DNA of 64,000 nucleotides from contig JAGNLW010000003.1 of NCBI GenBank assembly GCA_017999365.1, positions 248,001 through 312,000 on the forward strand. Direction: 5' to 3'. Origin of the DNA: Candidatus Aminicenantota bacterium. GTDB lineage: Bacteria; Acidobacteriota; Aminicenantia; Aminicenantales; Saccharicenantaceae. The notes beneath the pieces are model-generated. The model ran no database searches. It worked only from the letters and a program-made list of their open reading frames with translations, and was not told the origin of the DNA. Below, in pieces: positions 45,070-52,970 of this stretch (position 1 is the stretch's first letter; each line of letters starts with the position of its first letter). Both the position numbers and the translations under genes were made by a program.

Positions 45070-46290
45070 TTAGGCGAAGAAATCGCCGGGGACGGCCCGC
45101 AGGCGGCCGATGTCCCTGACCCGGTCGGCCAGGTCGAAGCCCTTGGCGCAGACGGCCGTGCAGGAGGCGCACGAGCCGCAGGCGTCGCCCGGCATGTCGA
45201 GCGAGCCGACGAGCTCGTGGGCGGCCTGGAGGTTGCGGTAGCCGTAGGCGTACATATAGCCCCTCATCAGGTCGGGGATGGGCAGGCCCTTGGGGCAGCC
45301 GGCCAGGCATTGTCCGCACTGCTGGCAGTAGAGCCCGGCGACCTGCTCGCCGAAGTGGAGGTCCTTGAGATCCTGGGGGGTCAGGGCGATATCGGCCGCC
45401 ACGGACCAATCCTCCTTGAGCTGGTCGAAGGTCGTGAAGCCCGGGATGGCCGTGGCCACGTTGGGGTCGTTGAGGACCCACTTCAGGGCGGCCCTCATGT
45501 TGATGGGCTGGAGCTTCTCCTTGTCCCAGTAGGCGCCGGCCTGGGTCTTCATGGCCACGACGCCGACGCCGGCGGCGGCCGCTTCGGCGACGGCCTTGCG
45601 GACCTCCTCGCGGTGGTCCTGGCGGAAGTTGTAGGCGGTCAGGACGACGTCGTAGACCTTGGCCTCGACGGTGGCCCGGATGACGGCCGGTTCGTTGCCG
45701 TGGGTCGTCGTGCCGATGAAGCGGGCCTTGCCCGACTTCTTGGCCTTGTCCAGGGCGGCCAGGATGGCCGGGTTGAGGACGTCCTCGCGGGCCGTGTTGT
45801 TGTGGAGATAGAGGATCTCGACGTGGTCGAGTCCCAGCCGCTGCAGGCTGAGGTCGAACTTCTCCAGGAAGGCCTTCTCGAGGGCGGCGGCGTCGAGCCC
45901 CTGCAGGGTCCGGTCCCGCTGGGGACCGGGGACCTTGGTGGCGATCATATACGAATCCCGGGGCCGGCCCTTGACGACCTCGCCGATCATCTGTTCGTTC
46001 CGGCCGCGCTGGTAGCCGTGGGCCGTGTCGAACATGACGATGCCGGTCTCCAGGGCGGCCTGGACGACGGCCGGGTTGTCGGCGTTCATGACGCCCATGC
46101 TGACGACCGGGACCTTGAGGCCGGTGCGGCCGATGGCGCGGACGATCGGTTTGGCCGCGGCCGGGACCGGTCCGCCGTCGCCCAGGGCGGCGGCCCTGAC
46201 CGCGCCGGGCACGGCGCCGACGGCCGCGAGGCCGGTCAGGCTCTTCTTCAGGAAGGACCGGCGGCCGAGTGCGTTTTTGTTCTCCGTCAT
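45070..46290 (-). CDS. Tat-exported aldo/keto reductase with C-terminal ferredoxin domain
   Basis: A 406-residue protein. The Tat signal RRSFLKKSLTGLAAVGA is at residues 10-26. Residues about 45-310 form the AKR barrel; residues about 325-395 hold two cysteine clusters, CQQCGQCLAGC and CGSCASCTAVC, the binding pattern for two 4Fe-4S clusters. It should be a periplasmic oxidoreductase passing electrons through its clusters; its sugar or aldehyde substrate is unknown. GGAGGAG precedes the ATG. It lies 19 nt downstream of a MauG-type diheme peroxidase and ends at a strong terminator, so the two form an operon. Confidence 0.85.
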   Translation of the reverse strand: MTENKNALGRRSFLKKSLTGLAAVGAVPGAVRAAALGDGGPVPAAAKPIVRAIGRTGLKVPVVSMGVMNADNPAVVQAALETGIVMFDTAHGYQRGRNEQMIGEVVKGRPRDSYMIATKVPGPQRDRTLQGLDAAALEKAFLEKFDLSLQRLGLDHVEILYLHNNTAREDVLNPAILAALDKAKKSGKARFIGTTTHGNEPAVIRATVEAKVYDVVLTAYNFRQDHREEVRKAVAEAAAAGVGVVAMKTQAGAYWDKEKLQPINMRAALKWVLNDPNVATAIPGFTTFDQLKEDWSVAADIALTPQDLKDLHFGEQVAGLYCQQCGQCLAGCPKGLPIPDLMRGYMYAYGYRNLQAAHELVGSLDMPGDACGSCASCTAVCAKGFDLADRVRDIGRLRAVPGDFFA

Positions 46291-46309
46291 TCTCTCCTCC
46301 GTCGATGGA

Positions 46310-47548
46310 TTACTTGTCGCTCAGGGCGCGCATGAAGGCGACGATGGCCTCCTCCTCGGTCCGCGACAGGCCGAGGTTGCCCAGTTCGGTCTTGTTGACG
46401 TTGGCCGCGACCTCGGCGGCCGGCCAGCCGGCCCCGGCGACGTCGCGGGTATTGTAGAAGCGGACGACCTCTTCGAGGCTCTTGAAATAGCCGTTGTGCA
46501 TGTAGGCCTTGATGAATTTCGGATGGGGCCGCTTGTCCACGTTCCGCAGCGTCGGCGTCCGGTGCTTGCCAAGGTTGGCGGCCGCGAAGGCCCTGTACGC
46601 GGGGACGGTCTCCAGGAAGCCGCCGAGCCCGGTGTCGACCCAGTCCTTCCCGTCCGGATTGAAGGCCTTGTCCTGGCCGTAGAAGGGATTGGCGGGATTG
46701 CGGGGGATGCCCAGGTTGTCGTATTTGAAATCGGCGAACAGCGGCGGCCTGTCCCCGTCCGGGGTCAGGAGGTGGCAGACGGCGCACCTGCCCTTGGAAT
46801 TGAAGAGGACCAGGCCGCGGAGCTCCTCCGCGGCCAGGCCCAACCCGGCGAACGCGCGGACGTCGGTCTCTCCGATGGACTCGACCTCGAGGCCCTTGGC
46901 CCGCGCGGCCCGCCAGAAGTCGTCGAACCGGGAGCTGTAGCGATCGACCTCGGCCGAGCGCTCGTAAGCGGCGATGGCCCGGCCGATGCGGGCGTAGGCC
47001 TCATCCGCGCCCTTGCCGGCGTCCAGGGAGCCGGGGCCGAAGACCTGTTCGAAGAGTCCGGCGTAGGAGGAGGCCTTGACGGCCCGGACCAGGGCCTTGG
47101 CGTCGGCCAGGTTCTGCTCGAGGGGATTGAGGAACGGGCCCATGGCCTGCTCGGCCAGGGGATCCCCCAGGACCTCGCCGGTGGCCCGGCCGTCCCAGAA
47201 CAGCCCGCCGACGAACTCGCCGGAGGGATCGCGGTGGAGCTTGGGGGTCCCGCCCGCATAGGACGCGGCCGGCGGCTTGCGGTTGCCGAACCGTCCCGCG
47301 TAGGCCCCTTCGTAGACCCCGGCCCCCAGGTTGGCGTGCTCGCTCGGCCCGGTGAAACCGACCTCGGGTCCGTGGCAGGCCGCGCAGTCCTGTCCTTTGG
47401 GGCTGGAGAGGCCCTTGTCGAAAAAGAGATTCTTGCCGAGCTCCTCGAGGGGCGTGAGCTTGGGCGGGGCGCCGGCGGCGGCCGCGAGCGCGGCCAGCCC
47501 GGCGGAAACCAGAACGGCCAAAACGGGCAACCGAACGGTCCTGTCCAT
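46310..47548 (-). CDS. Di-heme cytochrome c peroxidase / MauG family protein
   Basis: A 412-residue exported protein (signal peptide about 1-25) with two c-type heme sites, CAACH near residue 53 and CAVCH near residue 250, in the spacing of bacterial diheme peroxidases and MauG. GTPKLHRDPSGEFVGGLFWDGRA is family-typical. It reduces hydrogen peroxide in the periplasm or oxidises a partner protein. The ATG at 47548 has AAGGAGGG upstream; an in-frame ATG at 47668 lacks one and would prepend an unusual basic stretch. The ferredoxin-aldo/keto reductase follows 19 nt later. Confidence 0.87.
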   Translation of the reverse strand: MDRTVRLPVLAVLVSAGLAALAAAAGAPPKLTPLEELGKNLFFDKGLSSPKGQDCAACHGPEVGFTGPSEHANLGAGVYEGAYAGRFGNRKPPAASYAGGTPKLHRDPSGEFVGGLFWDGRATGEVLGDPLAEQAMGPFLNPLEQNLADAKALVRAVKASSYAGLFEQVFGPGSLDAGKGADEAYARIGRAIAAYERSAEVDRYSSRFDDFWRAARAKGLEVESIGETDVRAFAGLGLAAEELRGLVLFNSKGRCAVCHLLTPDGDRPPLFADFKYDNLGIPRNPANPFYGQDKAFNPDGKDWVDTGLGGFLETVPAYRAFAAANLGKHRTPTLRNVDKRPHPKFIKAYMHNGYFKSLEEVVRFYNTRDVAGAGWPAAEVAANVNKTELGNLGLSRTEEEAIVAFMRALSDK

Positions 47549-47661
47549 CGTCCCTCCTTCCCGGCGGCGGGGCGCGGCGGCCCGCAGGCCCGGCCGGACC
47601 GCAGTCCATTGTATAGGGAAGCCCGCCGTTGTCAATCGGGCCGGCCGGCCGCGCCGCGGGT

Positions 47662-47689
47662 TTGACAATTCCCCACCCCGGGCTATACT
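47662..47689 (+). promoter_or_regulatory. Promoter placed almost on the start codon (leaderless candidate)
   Basis: TTGACA (47662-47667), 16-nt spacer, TATACT (47684-47689). Only 9 nt separate the -10 box from the ATG at 47699 and there is no ribosome site, so the mRNA would start at or within a few bases of the ATG. Confidence 0.7.
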
Positions 47690-47698
47690 GAACTGACG

Positions 47699-48256
47699 AT
47701 GGTCCGGAAAGCTCTCCTCACGATCGCGGCGGCCGTCCTGGCCTTGTCGCTGACGGGCCCGACCCCGGACGCGCAGTACCCCGCCCCCGCCCCCGACTTC
47801 CAGCTCCGGACGTTCTTCTCGGTACGCTCGGCCCGGCCGGACGACACCGTGCCGGACGTCTGGCGGGAGCAGTTCGAGAAGGACGACGGCAGCCCGCTCA
47901 AGTCGGTCCCCGTCGACCTCGACGGCGACGGCAAGGACGAGAAGTTCGTCCTGTGCGGCGTGCCCGCGGCGTCCGGAGCCTACCAGTGGCTGGTCTACGA
48001 TCCAGCCCGCAACATCGCGCGGGGCATCGTCGCCGGGGCCATCATCTTCGTCGGCCGCGAGACCGACGGCGGCCTGCCCCGCCTGGAAACGTACTGGAAG
48101 CAGGGCGGCGACATGTCCATTGTCTACCGCTACGCCTACGCCAAGGGCCGGTACGCCCGGAACGGGACCCGGGCCCTGACGCTCTGGGAAGCGAGCGAGT
48201 ACTTCCGGGCCAAGCCGCCCCTCGACCTCGAACGGGAGCTGGCCGAGATCAGATAG
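47699..48256 (+). CDS. Exported protein of unknown function
   Basis: A 185-residue protein with a signal peptide (about 1-25). Residues about 70-80, VDLDGDGKDEKF, look like a calcium-binding DxDxDG loop of the type seen in FG-GAP or dockerin-like proteins, followed by a beta-rich body with WLVYDPARN and ETYWKQGGD. I do not recognise a family. It has a consensus-like promoter but no ribosome site, and so may be translated from a leaderless message. It faces away from the peroxidase operon and converges with the TIGR04076-type gene 9 bp downstream. Confidence 0.65.
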   Translation: MVRKALLTIAAAVLALSLTGPTPDAQYPAPAPDFQLRTFFSVRSARPDDTVPDVWREQFEKDDGSPLKSVPVDLDGDGKDEKFVLCGVPAASGAYQWLVYDPARNIARGIVAGAIIFVGRETDGGLPRLETYWKQGGDMSIVYRYAYAKGRYARNGTRALTLWEASEYFRAKPPLDLERELAEIR

Positions 48257-48264
48257 GACCGGCT

Positions 48265-48540
48265 TCAGTCCTCGCGGGCGCGACTGAGCTCGAAGACGAC
48301 CGGATTAGCCGCGTCCGGGCAGGGATGGGTCAGCGTGTCGGGATGGTCCGCGGCCCAGGGGAACTCCGCGTTGTACATCATGGCGAAGACCTTGGGTATC
48401 AGGCTGTAGAGGGCATGGATGCAGACGCGGCCCTCGACGCCGTGCTCGGTGAACCGGACGGTGTCCCCGACCCGGTGCCCCTGCTCGCAGGTCCCCGTGA
48501 CGCTCGTGACCCTGGCCTTCACGTCCTTGACCTTTTTCAT
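48265..48540 (-). CDS. TIGR04076 family small protein
   Basis: A 91-residue cytosolic protein matching the small family typified by VTGTCEQGHRVGDTVRF, then CIHALYSLIPKVFAMMYNAE and a C-terminal CPD segment. The conserved cysteines and His might bind a metal, but the family's role is not known. TATAAT (48552-48547, minus strand) ends only 6 nt before the ATG and there is no ribosome site, so the transcript is probably leaderless. Confidence 0.72.
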   Translation of the reverse strand: MKKVKDVKARVTSVTGTCEQGHRVGDTVRFTEHGVEGRVCIHALYSLIPKVFAMMYNAEFPWAADHPDTLTHPCPDAANPVVFELSRARED

Positions 48541-48546
48541 GGCCGT

Positions 48547-48552
48547 ATTATA
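48547..48552 (-). promoter_or_regulatory. -10 box of the TIGR04076-type gene (leaderless candidate)
   Basis: TATAAT on the minus strand, 6 nt before the ATG at 48540. The -35 region is weak (TTTCGT or TTCGTG). Confidence 0.6.
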
Positions 48553-48659
48553 AGGCTCTTCCCCCCGTCACGAAAAGGACGTTCGGTGTCGTGAGACGGA
48601 CGGGGGGCCGCGGACGTCCATAAGGATGGAACGACGATCCATTCCCTGGAGGAGGTCCG

Positions 48660-48947
48660 ATGAAGGACAAGCTCAGCCCCGAGGAGTTCGTCAAGCTGGC
48701 CGTCACCCGCCTGCGGCTCGAGAACTACAAGGGCATCCACTCGGTCTACAGCGGGTTCAACGAGGCCTTCAAGGCCTATTTCGACGGCGCCAATCCCATC
48801 GAAGCCACCGACGCCCTGGCCCAACAGGGCAAGATCGGGCTGCGCCCGGTCAAGGGCGGGGTCATGCTCTACCTCCCCGGCGAGGGGCCGGAGATGAGCC
48901 GCGGCGACATGGCCCTGAAGAAAATGGGCCTGCTCGAGAAGCCCTGA
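48660..48947 (+). CDS. Small cytosolic protein of unknown function
   Basis: A 95-residue protein with no signal peptide or membrane segment. It is mixed helix and strand: KLAVTRLRLENYKGIHSVYS, FNEAFKAYFDGANPIEATD, then KGGVMLYLPGEGP. I do not recognise it. The repeated GGAGGAGG lies 4-10 nt before the ATG, which supports it as a real gene. It lies alone between divergent and convergent neighbours and ends 18 nt before the ABC ATPase's 3' end. Confidence 0.65.
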   Translation: MKDKLSPEEFVKLAVTRLRLENYKGIHSVYSGFNEAFKAYFDGANPIEATDALAQQGKIGLRPVKGGVMLYLPGEGPEMSRGDMALKKMGLLEKP

Positions 48948-48965
48948 CGCCGCCCGCCCGTCCGG

Positions 48966-49715
48966 TCAGACCGTCGGCACGCTCGGCGGCACGGTCAGGT
49001 CGCCGGGCTGTTGCTCCATGTACTGGACGTAGAGGTCGGTCAGGTCCTCGTGGGCCAGCTCCTTGGCCGTCTTGAGCATGACCAGCTTGCCCTTGCGCAT
49101 GAAGCCGATGCGGTCGGCGATGAGCTTGGCCCGGAAGATGTCGTGGGTCGACATGAACACGGACTTGCCCTGGTCGCGCATCTGGACGAGGATCTCCAGG
49201 AACTCGCGGCCCGACTGGGGGTCGAGGCCCGAGGTCGGCTCGTCGAGCAGGACGTTGGCGGCGTCCTTGACCACGGCGATGGCGATGCCGAGCTTCTGCC
49301 GCATGCCCTTGGAGAAGTTCTTGACCCGGCGGTCGAAGGCCTCCTTCTGGAGGCCGACCCGGGCCAGGACCTCGGTGTAGGCCTTCTTGTCCAGGCCGCG
49401 CTTGCCGGCCAGCTTGCTGAAGTAGTCCAGGTTCTGGACGGCCGTGAAGTTGCCGTAGAGCATGACGTTCTCGGAGACGAAGGAGACGTGGCGCTTGGCC
49501 CGCAGGGGATCCTTGGCCACGTCGACGCCCTCGATGAGGGCCGTCCCCGAGGTCGGGGGGATGAAGCCGAGCAGCAGGTTGATGGTCGTGGTCTTGCCGG
49601 CGCCGTTGGCGCCGAACATGCAGAAGATCTCCCCGGGCTCGACCTTGAGGGTCAGGGCGTCGAGGGCCAGCTCCCCGTCCTCGTAGCGCTTGGTCAGTTC
49701 GATGGTTTCCAACAT
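48966..49715 (-). CDS. ABC transporter ATP-binding protein
   Basis: A 249-residue ATPase with Walker A GANGAGKTT (residues about 35-43), the signature FSKGMRQKLGIA (about 135-146), Walker B VLLDEPTSG and the switch His in STHD. It lacks a fused membrane domain and would pair with the permease gene just upstream (10-nt gap) as an ABC-2-type exporter. AGGAGG precedes the ATG. Substrate unknown. Confidence 0.88.
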   Translation of the reverse strand: MLETIELTKRYEDGELALDALTLKVEPGEIFCMFGANGAGKTTTINLLLGFIPPTSGTALIEGVDVAKDPLRAKRHVSFVSENVMLYGNFTAVQNLDYFSKLAGKRGLDKKAYTEVLARVGLQKEAFDRRVKNFSKGMRQKLGIAIAVVKDAANVLLDEPTSGLDPQSGREFLEILVQMRDQGKSVFMSTHDIFRAKLIADRIGFMRKGKLVMLKTAKELAHEDLTDLYVQYMEQQPGDLTVPPSVPTV

Positions 49716-49725
49716 GGGGGCCTCC

Positions 49726-51132
49726 TCAGCGGACGTCGTAGCGCAGGAACGAGACGTACGCGCCGACGAAAAAGACGATGATCATGACGACGAGCAGGGC
49801 GAAGTCCGGAATGGTCCTGACGAGCGACCGGCTCAGCCATTCGGCCGGGTAGACATGCTGGGGCATGTCCTCGATCTTGATGTTGGTCGACTGCCCGGTC
49901 TGGAAGTTGATGCTCTCGCCGAGCTTGGAGTTGATCCACTTCGTGTAGATGGGCTTGTAGGCCCGGACCGAGGCCAGGAAGCGGTCGTACTCGTCGACGC
50001 CCGTCCGGGCCAGGGTCATCGAGCCGAAGGTCAGGGCCGAGGCCGGAGAGACGCGCGACAGGTTGACGGCCAGCTCCTGCTGGGCCCGCTTCTTCTGCTG
50101 GTAGTCGCGCTCGAGGGCGGCGTTGTTCTCGTCGATCTTCGAGGTCAGCTCCTGCTGGTAGTCCTGGATGAACTGGCGGAACTTGTCCTGGTAGGCCTTG
50201 GGGTCCTTCTGGGCGTCGGCCGAGTTCTTCTGGATCCACTCCAGGGCCCCCTTCTGGCCCTCGCTCTGGATCTGCTGGAGGAAGGCGTCCTTCTTGGCCG
50301 TGATCTCGTGGACCGAGGGGATGGGCTTGAGCTGCCCGGCCGTGATGACCGCGGCCTTGGGGATGACCATGACGAAGACGACCCAGACGAACAGCAGGAC
50401 CAGGAACGAGGTCGAGGAGCGCTGGGTCCGGGCCGAGACGAACAGTCCCAGGCTGAAGAAGACCGAGAGGTAGAGGAAGAACATCAGGAAGACGAGGAGC
50501 AGGCGGGCCCAGTCCTGACCGCCGAGCGAGATGTCGGGCATGATGAGCAGGATGAGCAGGCTCAGGACGAGGGGGACGAGCAGGGGCAGGAGCAGGCTGA
50601 TGTAGCCGCCGATGGCCTTGCCCAGGATGAGCCGGTCGCGGGGGACCTCGTTCGACAGGGCCAGCTTGAGCGTCCCCTTCTCCTTCTCGCCGACGATGGC
50701 GTCGTAGGTGAAGAGGATGGCGAACAGGCTGAGGACGATCTTGACGATGAACATGAGGTCGAGCGAGCCGAAGACGGCGAAGACGGGGTTGCTGCTGTAC
50801 TTGGAGTCGACGAGGTTGGGATCGGCGGCGATGTTGACGGGGGCGACCCGGCCGACGGCCTCCTCGATGCCCGTGACGACCGTCCCCAGGACCTGGGGCG
50901 GCTTGCTGATCTTGATGCCGATGCCGGCCAGCGACTGGTAGTTCGGCTGGGCCTCCATGTTCTTCTTGTTGAGGGCCAGGGAGGCCGTGTACTCCTTCTT
51001 CTCGGCCCGGTAGTTCGTGACGCCCGTGTAGACGGACAGCAGGATGAGCACCGTGCAGAGGAGGAAGGTGAAGACGAACTTCGGACTGGTGATGTTGTCG
51101 AGGATCTCTTTCTTGATGATGTCCCGGAGCAT
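49726..51132 (-). CDS. ABC-2-type transporter permease
   Basis: A 468-residue membrane protein. A first helix (about 20-40) is followed by an extracytoplasmic segment, a cluster of about four helices (about 145-260), a long soluble domain (about 275-420: VHEITAKKDAFLQQIQSEGQ and DYQQELTSKIDENNAA) and a last helix (about 440-465). This is the arrangement of ABC-2 permeases with a large periplasmic loop. The ATG at 51132 has AAGGAGG upstream. TATAAT (51201-51196, minus strand) is a likely -10 box. It is paired with the ATP-binding gene 10 nt downstream. Confidence 0.82.
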   Translation of the reverse strand: MLRDIIKKEILDNITSPKFVFTFLLCTVLILLSVYTGVTNYRAEKKEYTASLALNKKNMEAQPNYQSLAGIGIKISKPPQVLGTVVTGIEEAVGRVAPVNIAADPNLVDSKYSSNPVFAVFGSLDLMFIVKIVLSLFAILFTYDAIVGEKEKGTLKLALSNEVPRDRLILGKAIGGYISLLLPLLVPLVLSLLILLIMPDISLGGQDWARLLLVFLMFFLYLSVFFSLGLFVSARTQRSSTSFLVLLFVWVVFVMVIPKAAVITAGQLKPIPSVHEITAKKDAFLQQIQSEGQKGALEWIQKNSADAQKDPKAYQDKFRQFIQDYQQELTSKIDENNAALERDYQQKKRAQQELAVNLSRVSPASALTFGSMTLARTGVDEYDRFLASVRAYKPIYTKWINSKLGESINFQTGQSTNIKIEDMPQHVYPAEWLSRSLVRTIPDFALLVVMIIVFFVGAYVSFLRYDVR

Positions 51133-51242
51133 GCCGGCCTCCTTCTCGAGCAAAGGGAAGATCGGGGCCGCCGCGCGCGTGCGGCGGCCCGCTGTATTAT
51201 ACGACAAACGGGCCCCGCGGTTCTGTCCGGCATCAGACGGCC

Positions 51243-51272
51243 TTGACCCGGGCGCGGAGCCCCGTCTATGAT
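51243..51272 (+). promoter_or_regulatory. Promoter placed at the start codon of the TolB-like gene
   Basis: TTGACC (51243-51248), 18-nt spacer, TATGAT (51267-51272). The ATG at 51279 is 6 nt further on with no ribosome site, so the message should be leaderless. Confidence 0.6.
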
Positions 51273-51278
51273 GCGGCC

Positions 51279-52841
51279 ATGGACACCCCTTCCCGCCTGC
51301 CCCTCCCCCGCTGCCGGCCGATCCTGGTCCCGGTCCTGGCCCTGGTCCTGGCGGCCCTCGCCGGGAGCTGCCGCCGGGGGCCGGTCGCGCAGGCTCCCGT
51401 CCCGGACCTCGAGAGACCGCTGGCCCTGTTCGACGGCCATGGCGACATCGGCACCGTCGCCAGGCCGGGCGCCGTCACGGAGGAAGCGGGGGGCGGCCTG
51501 GTCATCGAAGGATCCGGGGCCAACATGTGGTTCGGAACGGACGAGGGCCACTTCGTCTGGAAGCGGTTGACGGGCGACTTCATCGTCGAGGCCCGGGTCG
51601 CATTCGTCGGCGCGGGCGTCGAGGCCCACCGCAAGACCGGCTGGATGGCCCGGGCGGCGATGGACGGGAGCGCCGCCCACGCCAGCGCGGTCGTCCACGG
51701 GGACGGCCTGACCTCGCTCCAATACCGGCGAGGGACCGGGGCGGACACGGAAGAAGCCCGGCTGGCCGTCACCGGGGCCGACCAGCTCCGGCTCGAACGG
51801 CGGGGCGAAGTTTACATCATGTCCGCGGCCCGCTTCGGCCAGCCCTACGGAGAGCCCGTGAGCGTCGCGCTCGGCCTCGGCGACGAGGTCCTGGTCGGTC
51901 TCTTCGTCTGTTCGCACAACGCCGGAATCACGGAGAAGGCCCGGTTCTCGAACGTCCGCGTCACGCTCCCCGCCCCGGCGGACCTCGTCCCCTACCGGGA
52001 CTACCTCGGCGGCGCCATCGAGCTCCTGGAGGTCGACACCGGCCGGCGCACGACCGTTCTCCGTTCGGACCGCCCCATCCAGGCGCCCAACTGGACCGCG
52101 GACGGACGCTTCCTTCTCTATAACGTCGACGGCCGCATCGACCGTCTCGAGCTGGCCACGGGGAAGGTCTCGACGCTCGACACCGGCTTCGCCGCGGCCA
52201 ACAACAACGACCACGTCCTGTCGTTCGACGGGAAGCGCCTGGGGATCAGCCATCACAGCGCCGAGGACGGCGGCGAGTCGGTCGTCTACACCCTGCCGTC
52301 CGAGGGCGGCACGCCGAAGCGCGCCACCTCTAAAGCCCCGTCCTACCTCCACGGTTGGTCGCCCGACGGCCGCTTCCTGGTCTACACAGGCGGCCGGGAC
52401 GGGAACTACGACATCTACAGGGTCCCGGTCGAAGGCGGCGATGAGGTCCGGCTGACCGCCGCGCCCGGCCTCGACGACGGGCCGGAGTACTCCCCCGACG
52501 GGCGCTTCATCTATTTCAACTCGGCCCGGACGGGCGACATGCGCATCTGGCGCATGGCCCCGGACGGCTCGGCCCAGGAGCCGGTCACGTCGGGGGAATT
52601 CCACGACTGGTTCCCTCACGTCTCGCCGGACGGGAGCCGTATCGTCTTCCTTTCGTTCCAAAAGGACGTCGCCGCGGACGACCATCCTTTCTATAGGCCG
52701 GTCTACATCCGGATGATGCCGGCCGACGGCTCCGCCCCGCCCACGGTCGTCGCCTACGTCTACGGCGGCCAGGGCACGATCAACGTCCCCTCCTGGTCGC
52801 CGGACGGGAAACGCGTCGCCTTCGTCAGCAACACCCGCTAG
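51279..52841 (+). CDS. TolB-like beta-propeller (PD40) lipoprotein
   Basis: A 520-residue exported protein starting at 51279. The N-terminus has a hydrophobic segment ending LAALAGSC, a plausible lipoprotein site. Residues about 40-240 form a DUF1349/LamG-like beta sandwich (ANMWFGTDEGHFVWKRLTGDF). The rest is a TolB-type propeller with PD40 repeats: WTADGRFLLYN, WSPDGRFLVYTGGRDG, YSPDGRFIYFNS, VSPDGSRIVFLS and WSPDGKRVAFVS. It probably binds carbohydrate or protein at the cell surface. No ribosome site; see the promoter entry. The alpha-L-fucosidase gene converges on it. Confidence 0.78.
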   Translation: MDTPSRLPLPRCRPILVPVLALVLAALAGSCRRGPVAQAPVPDLERPLALFDGHGDIGTVARPGAVTEEAGGGLVIEGSGANMWFGTDEGHFVWKRLTGDFIVEARVAFVGAGVEAHRKTGWMARAAMDGSAAHASAVVHGDGLTSLQYRRGTGADTEEARLAVTGADQLRLERRGEVYIMSAARFGQPYGEPVSVALGLGDEVLVGLFVCSHNAGITEKARFSNVRVTLPAPADLVPYRDYLGGAIELLEVDTGRRTTVLRSDRPIQAPNWTADGRFLLYNVDGRIDRLELATGKVSTLDTGFAAANNNDHVLSFDGKRLGISHHSAEDGGESVVYTLPSEGGTPKRATSKAPSYLHGWSPDGRFLVYTGGRDGNYDIYRVPVEGGDEVRLTAAPGLDDGPEYSPDGRFIYFNSARTGDMRIWRMAPDGSAQEPVTSGEFHDWFPHVSPDGSRIVFLSFQKDVAADDHPFYRPVYIRMMPADGSAPPTVVAYVYGGQGTINVPSWSPDGKRVAFVSNTR

Positions 52842-52933
52842 CCCAAGTTCGTCGGTCATTTGGCGCTTTGCTCTTATCAATGGTTGGTGCCGAGAAACGG
52901 GCGTTTTCCCGGACTGCGCTTTCGGGGCGAACG

Positions 52934-52962
52934 GGGGACATGTACCTCGGGTACGTGTCCCC
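52934..52962. repeat. REP-like hairpin downstream of the fucosidase gene
   Basis: GGGGACATGTACC (52934-52946) pairs with GGTACGTGTCCCC (52950-52962), 13 bp with one wobble and a 3-nt loop. It lies between the convergent TolB-like and fucosidase genes. The GGGGACA(T/C)GT core recurs at 54599. Confidence 0.65.
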
Positions 52963-52970
52963 GGTCCGGC

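Noticed and set aside
52934..52962. Hairpin after the fucosidase gene as an intrinsic terminator
   Set aside because: No T tract follows on either strand and the same core recurs upstream of the gene, so I list it as a REP-like repeat.
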